This document shows positions 7,932 through 16,308 of a stretch of DNA of 64,000 bases, piece after piece. Position 1 is the stretch's first letter; each line of letters begins with the position of its first letter. The stretch comes from Elusimicrobiaceae bacterium. GTDB taxonomy: Bacteria > Elusimicrobiota > Elusimicrobia > Elusimicrobiales > Elusimicrobiaceae. The DNA is taken from assembly GCA_017525025.1 (NCBI GenBank), contig JAFXUJ010000007.1, positions 352,272 to 416,271 of the forward strand. The letters are read 5' to 3'. A program made the position numbers and the translations under genes. Under the pieces are notes generated by a model. It had not been told where the DNA came from and made no database searches. It was given only the letters and a program-made list of their open reading frames with translations.

Positions 7932-9127
7932 AACAAATTGTTATTTTAGGTTCTACAGGTTCTATCGGTACTTCTGCCCTAGATGTTATTGCCCGTTTGG
8001 GAGAAGACTATAAAGTATTGGGCATTTCCGCCAACAATAATACAGATTTATTTTTAAAACAAATTCACGCGTTTCATCCGCGTTTTGCTGCGGTACTCAA
8101 TCCGGATAGTTACGAAAAAATAAAAGACCAAATTCCGGAAGGTACTCGTCTTTTGCCGCCGGAAATTGACAGTTTGTGTTTTATGGCTTCTTTGCCTACG
8201 GCACAATTGATTGTCAACGGTGTAGTAGGGGCCGTTGGATTTCAACCCTTGGTGGCAGCTATCAAAGCGGGTAAAACCATTGCCTTAGCTAATAAAGAGC
8301 CGATGGTTATGGCGGGTAAAACTTTGATGAACGAATGTGAACGTTGGCAAGCTTCCATTTTACCGGTGGATAGTGAGCCTTCGGCCATTTTCCAATGTTT
8401 AGCCGGTATGGCAACCGCTACCAATTATGCAAAAATTTCTACTAATATTTCCCGTATCTTTCTGACCGCTTCCGGAGGGCCTTTTGCCAAACGCAAAGGT
8501 TCACTATCCACCGTTACACCGGCGGAAGCGTTAAATCATCCGCGTTGGAAAATGGGTAAAAAAATTACCGTAGATTCGGCCACGCTTATGAACAAAGGTT
8601 TTGAATCTATTGAGATTATGAATTTGTTTAACGTGCCGGAAGAAAAAGTGCAAATTGTCATTCATCCGCAATCTATCATACATTCCGCGGTAGAATTTAA
8701 CGACGGAGCTATTCTGGCCCAAATGGGAGAGCCGGATATGCGCGTGCCGATACAATATGCTATTACGTATCCACAACGTTTACCCGGTCCGGTGCAAAAA
8801 TTAAATTTATTTGATCTGGCAAAATTGGAATTTTTTGAGCCGGATTTTGACCGCTTCCCTTGTCTGGAACTGGCTTTAGCGGCCAGCCGGCAAGGCGGCA
8901 TTTATCCGGCTGTTTTAAGCGCGGCGGATGAGATTGCCGTAGAAGCTTTTTTGAAAGAAGAAATTAAATTTACGGATATTTCTAAATTAGTTTACACCGT
9001 ACTCAAAGCGGCTCCGCAAACCCCGGGGAATGCCACTATTAATCAGGCACTGGAAGCCGACCGTTGGGCACGCGAAGTAGCCGCCGAGTGCTTACAAAAT
9101 AAAACGTATCGCAAAGCGAGCCTTTAG
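7928..9127 (+). CDS. dxr: 1-deoxy-D-xylulose 5-phosphate reductoisomerase
   Basis: It carries out the second step of the MEP isoprenoid pathway, converting DXP to MEP with NADPH. The 399-residue length is normal. The N-terminal GSTGSIGTSALDVI motif binds NADPH. NKEPMVMAG, LPVDSEPSAIFQCL (metal-binding Asp and Glu) and the GGPFAKRK loop are present. With ispG downstream, the operon supplies the isoprenoids that uppS uses. Confidence 0.97.
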   Translation: MKQIVILGSTGSIGTSALDVIARLGEDYKVLGISANNNTDLFLKQIHAFHPRFAAVLNPDSYEKIKDQIPEGTRLLPPEIDSLCFMASLPTAQLIVNGVVGAVGFQPLVAAIKAGKTIALANKEPMVMAGKTLMNECERWQASILPVDSEPSAIFQCLAGMATATNYAKISTNISRIFLTASGGPFAKRKGSLSTVTPAEALNHPRWKMGKKITVDSATLMNKGFESIEIMNLFNVPEEKVQIVIHPQSIIHSAVEFNDGAILAQMGEPDMRVPIQYAITYPQRLPGPVQKLNLFDLAKLEFFEPDFDRFPCLELALAASRQGGIYPAVLSAADEIAVEAFLKEEIKFTDISKLVYTVLKAAPQTPGNATINQALEADRWAREVAAECLQNKTYRKASL

Positions 9128-9135
9128 GAGAAAAT

Positions 9136-10257
9136 ATGTTACTTTCTATCATAGCCGTACTGGTTGTACTAAGTCCTATCGTAATTGTGCACGAATTTGG
9201 CCATTATTTAGCCTGCCGTCTGACGGGGATCCGTGTAAACGAATTCTCTTTTGGTTTTGGCAAAATTTTATGGCACAAAAAAGTAGGGGATACCGATTAT
9301 CAAGTCCGCGCCATTCCTTTTGGCGGTTTTGTGGAACCGGCCGGGCCGATGTTTCATCCGCAAGATGCACCCGAGCCCCCCAAACCCTATGAGTTTGCGG
9401 CCAAAAAATGGTATGCCAAATTTTTTATGGTAGTCAACGGTGCCCTTTTTAATTATCTGTTCGCCGCCGTTATTTTTAGTGCGCTTATCTATATTAAAGG
9501 CGCGCCGGAAACGGACCCGTTGCTTATCAAGGCCGAAATTGGCAGTGTAGTAAAAGGTTACCCGGCCGAACAATTATCTTTACAGGCCGGGGATATTATT
9601 ACCCGGGTAAACGGACAAGCTGTTTCCAACTGGAAGGAATTAACCGAGGCATTACAAAACCGCCAAGGGGATTTGTCCCTTACCTACCGGCGCGAAAACG
9701 AAACAAAAGAAGTATTCTTAAAAGCAAACGATTTTAAAGCCGGTGAACCTACCACCTTAGGGATTACCGCACCATTAGAATACAAACCGGTTTCTTTATG
9801 GGAAGCCATTAAATTCGGGCCCTATCAATGTTACTACTGGACCAAGCTCTCTTTAACTTCTTTAGGAAGCAGTTTTAAGCAAAAAAAGGCGCCCGAGTTA
9901 GCCGGCCCGATTGGTATTGTAAACATCATCCACCAGGCCGCGCACCGTAATTGGACGGATTTTGTATTCTTAATTGCGCTTTTGTCAGTAGCGGTAGGGA
10001 TGTTTAACTTGTTCCCAATTCCGATATTGGACGGCGGTTATGCCTTGGTGTATTTATGGGAAGGATTAACCAATAAATTACCTACCGAAAAAACCTTAAA
10101 CGTGGCTGTAAATTGCGGGTTGTATTTGCTGATTCTTTTGGTAGTATATGCGTCGTATTCGGATATTAAGCGTATTTTCTTCCCGGTTAAAGCGCAAACC
10201 GCTATTACGGAAACAACGGAGCAACCCACCGAGGAGGCAAACCATGTACAAGACTAG
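9136..10257 (+). CDS. rseP: site-2 intramembrane metalloprotease RseP
   Basis: An inner-membrane zinc protease that cuts transmembrane substrates such as anti-sigma factors and signal-peptide remnants. The HEFGH zinc motif is at residues 19-23. A PDZ domain spans about residues 133-205 (ending before the GITAPLEYKP segment). The second active-site motif NLFPIPILDGG lies in the C-terminal membrane region. At 373 residues it has only one PDZ domain; E. coli RseP has two. The C-terminal tail overlaps the ispG start by 14 nt. Confidence 0.94.
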   Translation: MLLSIIAVLVVLSPIVIVHEFGHYLACRLTGIRVNEFSFGFGKILWHKKVGDTDYQVRAIPFGGFVEPAGPMFHPQDAPEPPKPYEFAAKKWYAKFFMVVNGALFNYLFAAVIFSALIYIKGAPETDPLLIKAEIGSVVKGYPAEQLSLQAGDIITRVNGQAVSNWKELTEALQNRQGDLSLTYRRENETKEVFLKANDFKAGEPTTLGITAPLEYKPVSLWEAIKFGPYQCYYWTKLSLTSLGSSFKQKKAPELAGPIGIVNIIHQAAHRNWTDFVFLIALLSVAVGMFNLFPIPILDGGYALVYLWEGLTNKLPTEKTLNVAVNCGLYLLILLVVYASYSDIKRIFFPVKAQTAITETTEQPTEEANHVQD

Positions 10258-11326
10258 GCTTGTTAAGGTGGGCCCTTACACTTTAGGCACCGGGCACCCG
10301 GTGCGTGTACAAAGTATGTGCAATACGGATACGCATGACGTATCCGCCACGTCTAATCAAATCAATTTATTGGAAAATGCCGGTTGTGAAATCAACCGCG
10401 TAGCCGTACCGGATATGGACGCGGCTAAAACCTTGGGCGAAATAAAAAAACGGATTCACTCCCCCCTCGTGGCGGATATCCATTTTGATTATAAACTTGC
10501 CTTGGAAGCCATTAAACAGGGCGTTGATAAAGTACGCATTAACCCCGGCAATATCGGGGCCATAGAAAATACGAAGGAAGTTGTACGTGCCGCCGCTGAC
10601 AAAGGAATTGCTATTCGTATCGGAGTTAATGCGGGAAGTGTCAAATACTTAAAACAAGTGCAAGGCCGCATGGAACTTTCCGACGAAAAATGGGCCGAAG
10701 TCATGGTGAACGAAGCCCTGGAACAAGCGAACATTTTAGAACAACTTAATTTTAAAAATGTGGTTGTTTCCTTAAAATCGGATAATTTTAAGCGTACGGT
10801 TTTGGCTAATGAACTCTTTGCCAAACAAAGTGATATCCCCTTGCATATCGGGCTTACCGAAGCAGGCAGTTTTTTAAGCGGAACGGTAAAAAGTTCCGTG
10901 GCACTTGGTACATTATTACAAAAAGGGATCGGGGCTACCATTCGCGTTTCTTTAACCGAGGATCCGCGCTTACAGGTACGCACCGCCTATGAAATCTTAA
11001 AGGCGCTTGGACTACGAGAATACGGCCCAAACTTGATTTCTTGCCCGACGTGCGGACGCACCCAAGTAGATGTAACGGGAACGGTACACGCCCTGGAAGA
11101 AAAAATTTATAACGATAAATCCTTGCGTGAAAAAGCCACCGGCCTTAAAATTGCCGTGATGGGGTGCATTGTCAATGGCCCCGGGGAAGCGCGCGACGCC
11201 GATTTCGGTATTGCAGGCGGTAAAGGCGAGGGCTTATACTTTGAACACGGACAAACCATGTTCAAACTCCCCCAAGAAAAATGGGTAGATTTTTTGATTG
11301 ATAAAATTAACACCTGGAAGAAATAA
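10244..11326 (+). CDS. ispG: 4-hydroxy-3-methylbut-2-enyl diphosphate synthase
   Basis: IspG is the iron-sulfur enzyme for the penultimate MEP-pathway step. I start it at the ATG at 10244, which follows GAGGAGG and gives MYKTRLVKVGPYTLG; the product is 360 residues. The [4Fe-4S] cysteines are in SCPTCGRTQVDV and MGCIVNGPGEARDAD. The start lies inside the 3' end of rseP, indicating translational coupling. Confidence 0.96.
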   Translation: MYKTRLVKVGPYTLGTGHPVRVQSMCNTDTHDVSATSNQINLLENAGCEINRVAVPDMDAAKTLGEIKKRIHSPLVADIHFDYKLALEAIKQGVDKVRINPGNIGAIENTKEVVRAAADKGIAIRIGVNAGSVKYLKQVQGRMELSDEKWAEVMVNEALEQANILEQLNFKNVVVSLKSDNFKRTVLANELFAKQSDIPLHIGLTEAGSFLSGTVKSSVALGTLLQKGIGATIRVSLTEDPRLQVRTAYEILKALGLREYGPNLISCPTCGRTQVDVTGTVHALEEKIYNDKSLREKATGLKIAVMGCIVNGPGEARDADFGIAGGKGEGLYFEHGQTMFKLPQEKWVDFLIDKINTWKK

Positions 11327-11328
11327 CT

Positions 11329-11802
11329 ATGAAAAAGATAATTACCTTACTACTTTGTTTAGGAATGTTGGGCGCGTGTGCTACTACAAATGAGCAAACG
11401 GATAAAAAACAGCAGGCAAAACGGACGTATCAGGCAGATAATATTCCACGTTCCATAGATAAAATTATTATGAGTATAGAAGGATGTACAAAAGAATTTG
11501 CTTTTGAAGCCATGGGATTACCATCTGGGGAAAAAACAATTGACGGTAATAAATATTTTGAGTGGAGCATAGTTACGACTTACTACCCTGAAAAAGTAGA
11601 AAAAACTACTTGTACCATACACGCACATGTTGACAAGAAAGGAATCATAGATCATGTTTATTACACAAACATTGCTGATGGATGCAAAAGTTATTATGTC
11701 CAAATCGTTCGTTACTATCGCACTCATTCGGCACAATCGGCACAAACTTGCCCCAATCGTACGGAATTTTACGGGAAATCTGTTATTACTAAGGAATACT
11801 AA
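11329..11802 (+). CDS. putative lipoprotein, unknown function
   Basis: A 157-residue protein with a lipoprotein signal peptide and lipobox LGAC (Cys 17). The mature part has four further cysteines (EGC, TTC, DGC, TC) that could form disulfides in the periplasm. No family is recognised. It lies 2 nt after ispG and 3 nt before proS, so it is a member of the same operon although unrelated by function. Confidence 0.8.
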   Translation: MKKIITLLLCLGMLGACATTNEQTDKKQQAKRTYQADNIPRSIDKIIMSIEGCTKEFAFEAMGLPSGEKTIDGNKYFEWSIVTTYYPEKVEKTTCTIHAHVDKKGIIDHVYYTNIADGCKSYYVQIVRYYRTHSAQSAQTCPNRTEFYGKSVITKEY

Positions 11803-11805
11803 ACT

Positions 11806-13530
11806 ATGAAATTATCACAATATTATATCCCTACACTTAAAGAAGCACCGAAAGACGCCGATACCTTATCGGCTAAACTCATGATTCGCGCGGGACTCAT
11901 CCGTAAACTGGCCAGCGGACTATATGAATGGTTGCCGCTTGGTTTACGTGTACTAAAAAAGGTAGAAAACATTGTTCGCGAAGAAATGGATAAAGCCGGC
12001 GCGTGCGAAGTATGGCTGCCCGTTGTGCAACCTAAGGAACTGTGGGAAGAGAGCGGCCGTTGGACGTTTTACGGTAAGGAACTCTTGCGCTTTGAGGACC
12101 GTAAAAAAGCCGAATTCTGCATTGCTCCTACCGCCGAAGAAGTCATTACGGACCTGGTGCGCAAAGATATTTCCTCTTATAAACAACTACCCGTTTGCTT
12201 ATATCAATTCGGCACCAAATTCCGCGATGAAATCCGCCCGCGTTTTGGTGTCATGCGTGCACGCGAATTTTACATGAAAGATGCCTATTCCTTTGCCGCT
12301 AATGACGAAGATGCCTCTACCTGGTATAAGAAAATGTATGACGCCTATCAACGTATTTTTACGCGTTGTGGGTTTAAATTTGCAGCCGTAGAAGCCGATA
12401 CCGGCTCTATCGGCGGAAACTTTTCGCATGAATTTATGGTGTTGGCCGATACCGGCGAAGATACCATTGCTTCCTGCCCGGCGTGCGGATATGCCGCCAA
12501 TACGGAAAAAGCGGAAATTCAGCCCCCGGCCGAAGTGAAAATACGGGAAGAAGAGTTAAAACCCATTGAAAAACGCAATACGCCTAATGCCCATACGGTA
12601 GAAGATGTCGCCCAACTATTAGGCGTCGGTACGGATAAACTGATTAAACTGTTGGTGTTTACCGCAGACGGTCAACCGGTTATTGCGCTTGTTCGTGGCG
12701 ATCATGAATTAAATGAATTTAAATTTAAAGCCCTCTTAAAATGTAACGAGCTTGAGAAAGCCAGTGAAGAGGTATACACACAGGTAACATCTTCCCCCGT
12801 TGGCTTTGCGGGAGCTCAAGGGCTTAAAGAAAAGAATCCAAATATAAAAATCTATGCCGATAACTATGTTAAAAATATCGTAAACGGGGTAGCGGGTGGT
12901 AACGAAAAGGATGTACACGTTGTCCATGTAACCCCTCAGCGCGATATTAAAGTAGATGTCTATGCGGATTTGAAAATGGCTTCCGCCGGCGATAAATGCG
13001 CCAAATGCGGGGCTGCGTTTACCTTTAAACGCGGGATTGAAACAGGCCACGTGTTCAAACTGGGCACCAAATATTCCGCCGCTATGCACACCACTTTCTT
13101 GGATGAAAGCCAAAAAGCCCAACCCATGATTATGGGGTGTTACGGAATCGGTATCAGCCGTGTGGTAGCTGCCGCTATTGAACAAAGCCACGACGAGAAC
13201 GGTATTATTTGGCCGGCTCCTTTGGCGCCGTTTGATGTGGCACTAGTAGCCATTGATTATGACTCTAACCCTGAGGTAAAAAAATATACGGATGAAATTT
13301 GCGCCGCCTTGGAAGAAAAAGGTCTGTCTGTATTAGTGGACGACCGAGACGAGCGTCCCGGTGTGAAATTTAAAGACATGGACTTAATCGGTTTGCCGTA
13401 TCGGTTAGTGATTAGCAGCCGCACGGTAAAGGACGGCCAATGCGAATACAAAAAACGCAACGAAAAAGAAGCTGTACGTTGGACGTTGGCAGAGGCGGTT
13501 TCTAATTTGTTAAAAGAAGTTCGTTCGTAA
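11806..13530 (+). CDS. proS: prolyl-tRNA synthetase
   Basis: A class II aminoacyl-tRNA synthetase charging tRNA-Pro; two tRNA-Pro genes occur in this window near 57 kb. The 574-residue length is that of the bacterial type with an inserted editing domain, here about residues 225-400. The core motifs are LMIRAGLIRKLASGLYEWLP, the FRDEIRPRFGVMRAREFYMK motif 2 region and the C-terminal anticodon-binding domain with VDDRDERPGVKFKD. It is the last gene of the rpsB-to-proS cluster and ends at a bidirectional terminator. Confidence 0.97.
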   Translation: MKLSQYYIPTLKEAPKDADTLSAKLMIRAGLIRKLASGLYEWLPLGLRVLKKVENIVREEMDKAGACEVWLPVVQPKELWEESGRWTFYGKELLRFEDRKKAEFCIAPTAEEVITDLVRKDISSYKQLPVCLYQFGTKFRDEIRPRFGVMRAREFYMKDAYSFAANDEDASTWYKKMYDAYQRIFTRCGFKFAAVEADTGSIGGNFSHEFMVLADTGEDTIASCPACGYAANTEKAEIQPPAEVKIREEELKPIEKRNTPNAHTVEDVAQLLGVGTDKLIKLLVFTADGQPVIALVRGDHELNEFKFKALLKCNELEKASEEVYTQVTSSPVGFAGAQGLKEKNPNIKIYADNYVKNIVNGVAGGNEKDVHVVHVTPQRDIKVDVYADLKMASAGDKCAKCGAAFTFKRGIETGHVFKLGTKYSAAMHTTFLDESQKAQPMIMGCYGIGISRVVAAAIEQSHDENGIIWPAPLAPFDVALVAIDYDSNPEVKKYTDEICAALEEKGLSVLVDDRDERPGVKFKDMDLIGLPYRLVISSRTVKDGQCEYKKRNEKEAVRWTLAEAVSNLLKEVRS

Positions 13531-13542
13531 TTTAATTCACTC

Positions 13543-13577
13543 AAAAAAAAGGCAGACCGTTTGGTCTGCCTTTTTTT
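13543..13577. terminator. bidirectional intrinsic terminator
   Basis: A-run, stem GGCAGACC pairing with GGTCTGCC over a GTTT loop, then a T-run. It serves proS on the plus strand and the outer-membrane protein gene on the minus strand. Confidence 0.9.
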
Positions 13578-13590
13578 ATATAGGATACTA

Positions 13591-14463
13591 CTAGAAGCTT
13601 ACCCCGGCGCGCAAACCGTATTCACGGGTGGTATTGAACGGCTCAATTCCACCATAAAAGTATCCCATACCGCCGCCGATATCTTCCACATAATAGTAGT
13701 TCCATTTAGAATTTTGGATTTTCCAGTAGCGCACAAAAGGCTCTACAAAAATACCAATCTGGCCTATGTTTTGCTCGGCCTTTATGCTGGCACGGGCTCC
13801 AAAACCTTTCCGTTGGCTGTTCATCATATCTCTAAAAGCAGGGTCAAAACGGCTCATGCCGCTTTTTTGTTTTCCCCCTAACAACCAATCAAATTCCCCT
13901 TTAAGCGTTAGTTTGAACGAGGAAGTGGCTTGCCAGGTAAAATCAGCTCCAAGGGGTACGTAAAGATAATTAGATTCACGCAAATAGCCGGAATCCGATT
14001 TCTTATGTTGTTCATCCCGCAGGAAACGATACGCAATACCGAGGAAAGGATCTAATATCAATTTGTTTTCCGTTAGATAAACACGTCTGCCAAATAACAA
14101 GCGGGCATCAATATACCAGTCGTGAATTCCCGTGGTGGAAGATGGCCCTACCACGTTTCCGGCGCCATCTTGCAACCAGCCGTCATAATCTACTTTTCCG
14201 GTCATATAGAGTAGTTCAACAGACATGAAATTATCGTTTTCTCCCCAAGCTTCGCTCATCAAGGAATGAATTGTATATTTCAAATCAATTCCTTGCATTT
14301 TACCGGACAACTTAATAGGGTAATCCATATGCGGCTCCCGGTATACATAGTCCGAATACTCTAAACCAATTTCTAATTTATTTTTCTTGGGAGAAACCTC
14401 TTCATCCAACTCATATAAATAAGACGTTTTCTTACTCGGTTGATAATCGGAAGATCCGTACAT
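13591..14463 (-). CDS. outer-membrane beta-barrel protein lacking a signal peptide
   Basis: The 290-residue product alternates polar and aromatic residues, as in an outer-membrane beta-barrel, and ends in GLRAGVSF with a C-terminal Phe. No signal peptide is encoded from the first in-frame ATG. A promoter-like TATAAT and an AGGAG precede an ATG at 14521, but that ATG is in another frame and hits a stop after 13 codons. The barrel frame stays open upstream to at least 14521 without a start. Either a frameshift or a deletion removed the export signal, or translation starts at an unusual site. Function beyond barrel is unknown. Confidence 0.65.
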   Translation of the reverse strand: MYGSSDYQPSKKTSYLYELDEEVSPKKNKLEIGLEYSDYVYREPHMDYPIKLSGKMQGIDLKYTIHSLMSEAWGENDNFMSVELLYMTGKVDYDGWLQDGAGNVVGPSSTTGIHDWYIDARLLFGRRVYLTENKLILDPFLGIAYRFLRDEQHKKSDSGYLRESNYLYVPLGADFTWQATSSFKLTLKGEFDWLLGGKQKSGMSRFDPAFRDMMNSQRKGFGARASIKAEQNIGQIGIFVEPFVRYWKIQNSKWNYYYVEDIGGGMGYFYGGIEPFNTTREYGLRAGVSF

Positions 14464-14597
14464 GATTTCATATTCGCGGTCAAAATTGAGCGCGAACAGG
14501 GGACAAGCAAAGTCGTTGCATATTATTCTATTCTCCTAAGATTAAAAAGCTCTTTCTATTATAACACAAATAAGAAGAAAAACAATATGGCATAAAA

Positions 14598-14624
14598 AAT
14601 CCCTCCGGCTGGCCCGGAGGGATT
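14598..14624 (-). terminator. intrinsic terminator of the 15639 gene
   Basis: AATCCCTCCGG (14598-14608) pairs with CCGGAGGGATT (14614-14624). On the minus strand it is followed by a T-run. Confidence 0.88.
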
Positions 14625-14643
14625 CGTCACCAAATTTCTTGCT

Positions 14644-15639
14644 TTAAAACCGCATGCCTACACGCATCATAGCTGTGTGGAATTGTAAGTTTCTATCCTT
14701 GTGGAAAGGCGTTAAATCTTTATCACTGATAAAGGCATAATTGTAGCGATATTCCAGCCCGGCAAACATCCAGCAAGTAATATCGTACTGTACACCCAAC
14801 CCGGCATAGAAAGAGGCCCCCCATTTATTTTCACTGGTGTTTAGCGTATCCGTAACACTCTTGATACGGGCATTTGCCATACCTACCCCCATCGGCATAT
14901 ACACTTGGAACATATCAAACGGATTGACGGTTAATTTTCCCGCTAGGGATATATTGTGCGTATATAAGCCGTGGTAATGACGATCATCATGTGTTTTCCC
15001 GCGCGGGTGAAGCATGGCATAATCTAACCCCAAAGCCAAATGCGATCCCATACTTTTAAGGATACTTATATCTGCCGCCAAGCCGTTGGTAGCATAGCGG
15101 TCATTTCTATCGTCTTTATTGTAGGAGATTGTCTCTCCAGCGGCCAAAGAAATTTCCATTCCTTTCGCATTAGCCTGAGCGGTTTTGCTGGGCTGATAGG
15201 TGGCATAGACTATTCCTTCCGTATTCTTTTTCCCTTTCGGGTTGGTTACGGTTTGTTCGGCTACCCCATAATTTGTAATTCCTTTATTATTTTTTACCCG
15301 AACATCATATACATCTGTGGTGGTAGTGGTGGTATTTACTTTTAAAGTAGGCTCCCCCTGCTTAAGTACGGCCTCATTCGCCGCATGGGTGGCTTGCTGG
15401 CTGGCGGAATGTTGAACCGCTGTGGCATGATGGGCCGCCGCTTTATGCGCAGATGTTGCTGAGCGGTGAGTTTGTGTAGTAGGCAGTGTATAGGTTATAT
15501 CCTCCCCCTCTACCACTACCCCCGCCGGCGTTTGAGCGGCCGCAACCGCCCCGTAAGTAACGCTATTTTGTTGTGCAAAGGCCAAACTGGCTATCAATAA
15601 CACAACAATAGCAATAACGATGACATGTGTTTTTTTCAT
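14644..15639 (-). CDS. secreted outer-membrane beta-barrel protein
   Basis: A 331-residue protein with a signal peptide (cleavage after LAFA, about residue 22). Residues about 55-95 form a low-complexity His/Ala/Thr-rich stretch. The C-terminal 180 residues look like an eight-strand type barrel with GMEISLAAG, LALGLDYAMLHP, MFAGLEYRYNY and the terminal VGMRF (terminal Phe). It resembles small opacity/OmpW-like barrels by shape only. It is a single gene with its own terminator, next to another barrel gene. Confidence 0.8.
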   Translation of the reverse strand: MKKTHVIVIAIVVLLIASLAFAQQNSVTYGAVAAAQTPAGVVVEGEDITYTLPTTQTHRSATSAHKAAAHHATAVQHSASQQATHAANEAVLKQGEPTLKVNTTTTTTDVYDVRVKNNKGITNYGVAEQTVTNPKGKKNTEGIVYATYQPSKTAQANAKGMEISLAAGETISYNKDDRNDRYATNGLAADISILKSMGSHLALGLDYAMLHPRGKTHDDRHYHGLYTHNISLAGKLTVNPFDMFQVYMPMGVGMANARIKSVTDTLNTSENKWGASFYAGLGVQYDITCWMFAGLEYRYNYAFISDKDLTPFHKDRNLQFHTAMMRVGMRF

Positions 15640-15733
15640 GTATTTTCCCCCTCATTTAAATAACTACCTTCTTATTTTAATCAGGACCGTTTATACAGGC
15701 AACTTTAAAAATTAATTAGAACCGGAACCTGAT

Positions 15734-15762
15734 TTGACAAGCTTCTGGCTAAATGTTAAGAT
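15734..15762 (+). promoter_or_regulatory. strong sigma70-type promoter of rimP-nusA-infB
   Basis: A perfect TTGACA at 15734-15739 and TAAGAT at 15757-15762 with an ideal 17-nt spacer. The start point would be near 15769. Confidence 0.75.
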
Positions 15763-15771
15763 ATTTATAGT

Positions 15772-15800
15772 AAGAGCGACTTGACAACAAGTCGCTCTTT
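15772..15800 (+). promoter_or_regulatory. hairpin at the 5' end of the rimP-nusA-infB transcript
   Basis: AAGAGCGACTTG (15772-15783) pairs perfectly with CAAGTCGCTCTT (15788-15799) over an ACAA loop, then TTTGCTT. It starts only a few nt after the predicted start point. It could be an attenuator sensed by NusA or a 5' stabilising stem. Confidence 0.6.
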
Positions 15801-15829
15801 GCTTAATACCGCTCATAAAGGAGCTTATA

Positions 15830-16288
15830 ATGAGAGACGCCAAAACCATTGAACAAACCGTTGCCAACGCATTGGCAAATGATAAGGTAGAGCTGGTAGA
15901 CTTGGTCATCCAAAACCAAGGCAAGAAGAAATTACTTCAATTTTTTGTAGATAAGGTAGGCGGCGTAACGCTGGACGATTGCGGCGCCCTAACGGACAAA
16001 ATAGATGCCATCTTGGAAATGGAAAACTTGGTAGAAGGTGCTTATATTTTAGAGGTATCTTCTCCGGGAGTGAACCGTGTTTTAAAGAAACCGGCCCACT
16101 TTAAACAATTTATTTCGCAGCGTGTGAAAATCGTACTTAAAGTACCTTTGGAAGGCCGCGGATTTTTTACCGGGGTGATCGCTTCGGCCGATGACCACGA
16201 ATTTGTATTAGACGACGGGACCAACCAGTACCACTTCGCCTACGACAATATCAAAAAAGCTAACTTGGACCCTGTCCTTGAATTTTAA
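15830..16288 (+). CDS. rimP: ribosome maturation factor RimP
   Basis: RimP assists 30S subunit assembly. The 152 residues show the N-terminal alpha/beta domain with LEVSSPGVNRVLKKPAHF and the C-terminal Sm-like domain. A strong AAGGAG precedes the ATG. The order rimP-nusA-infB is conserved across bacteria and supports the call. The gap to nusA is 20 nt. Confidence 0.95.
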   Translation: MRDAKTIEQTVANALANDKVELVDLVIQNQGKKKLLQFFVDKVGGVTLDDCGALTDKIDAILEMENLVEGAYILEVSSPGVNRVLKKPAHFKQFISQRVKIVLKVPLEGRGFFTGVIASADDHEFVLDDGTNQYHFAYDNIKKANLDPVLEF

Positions 16289-16308
16289 CTAAAAAAGGAG
16301 ACTCAACT

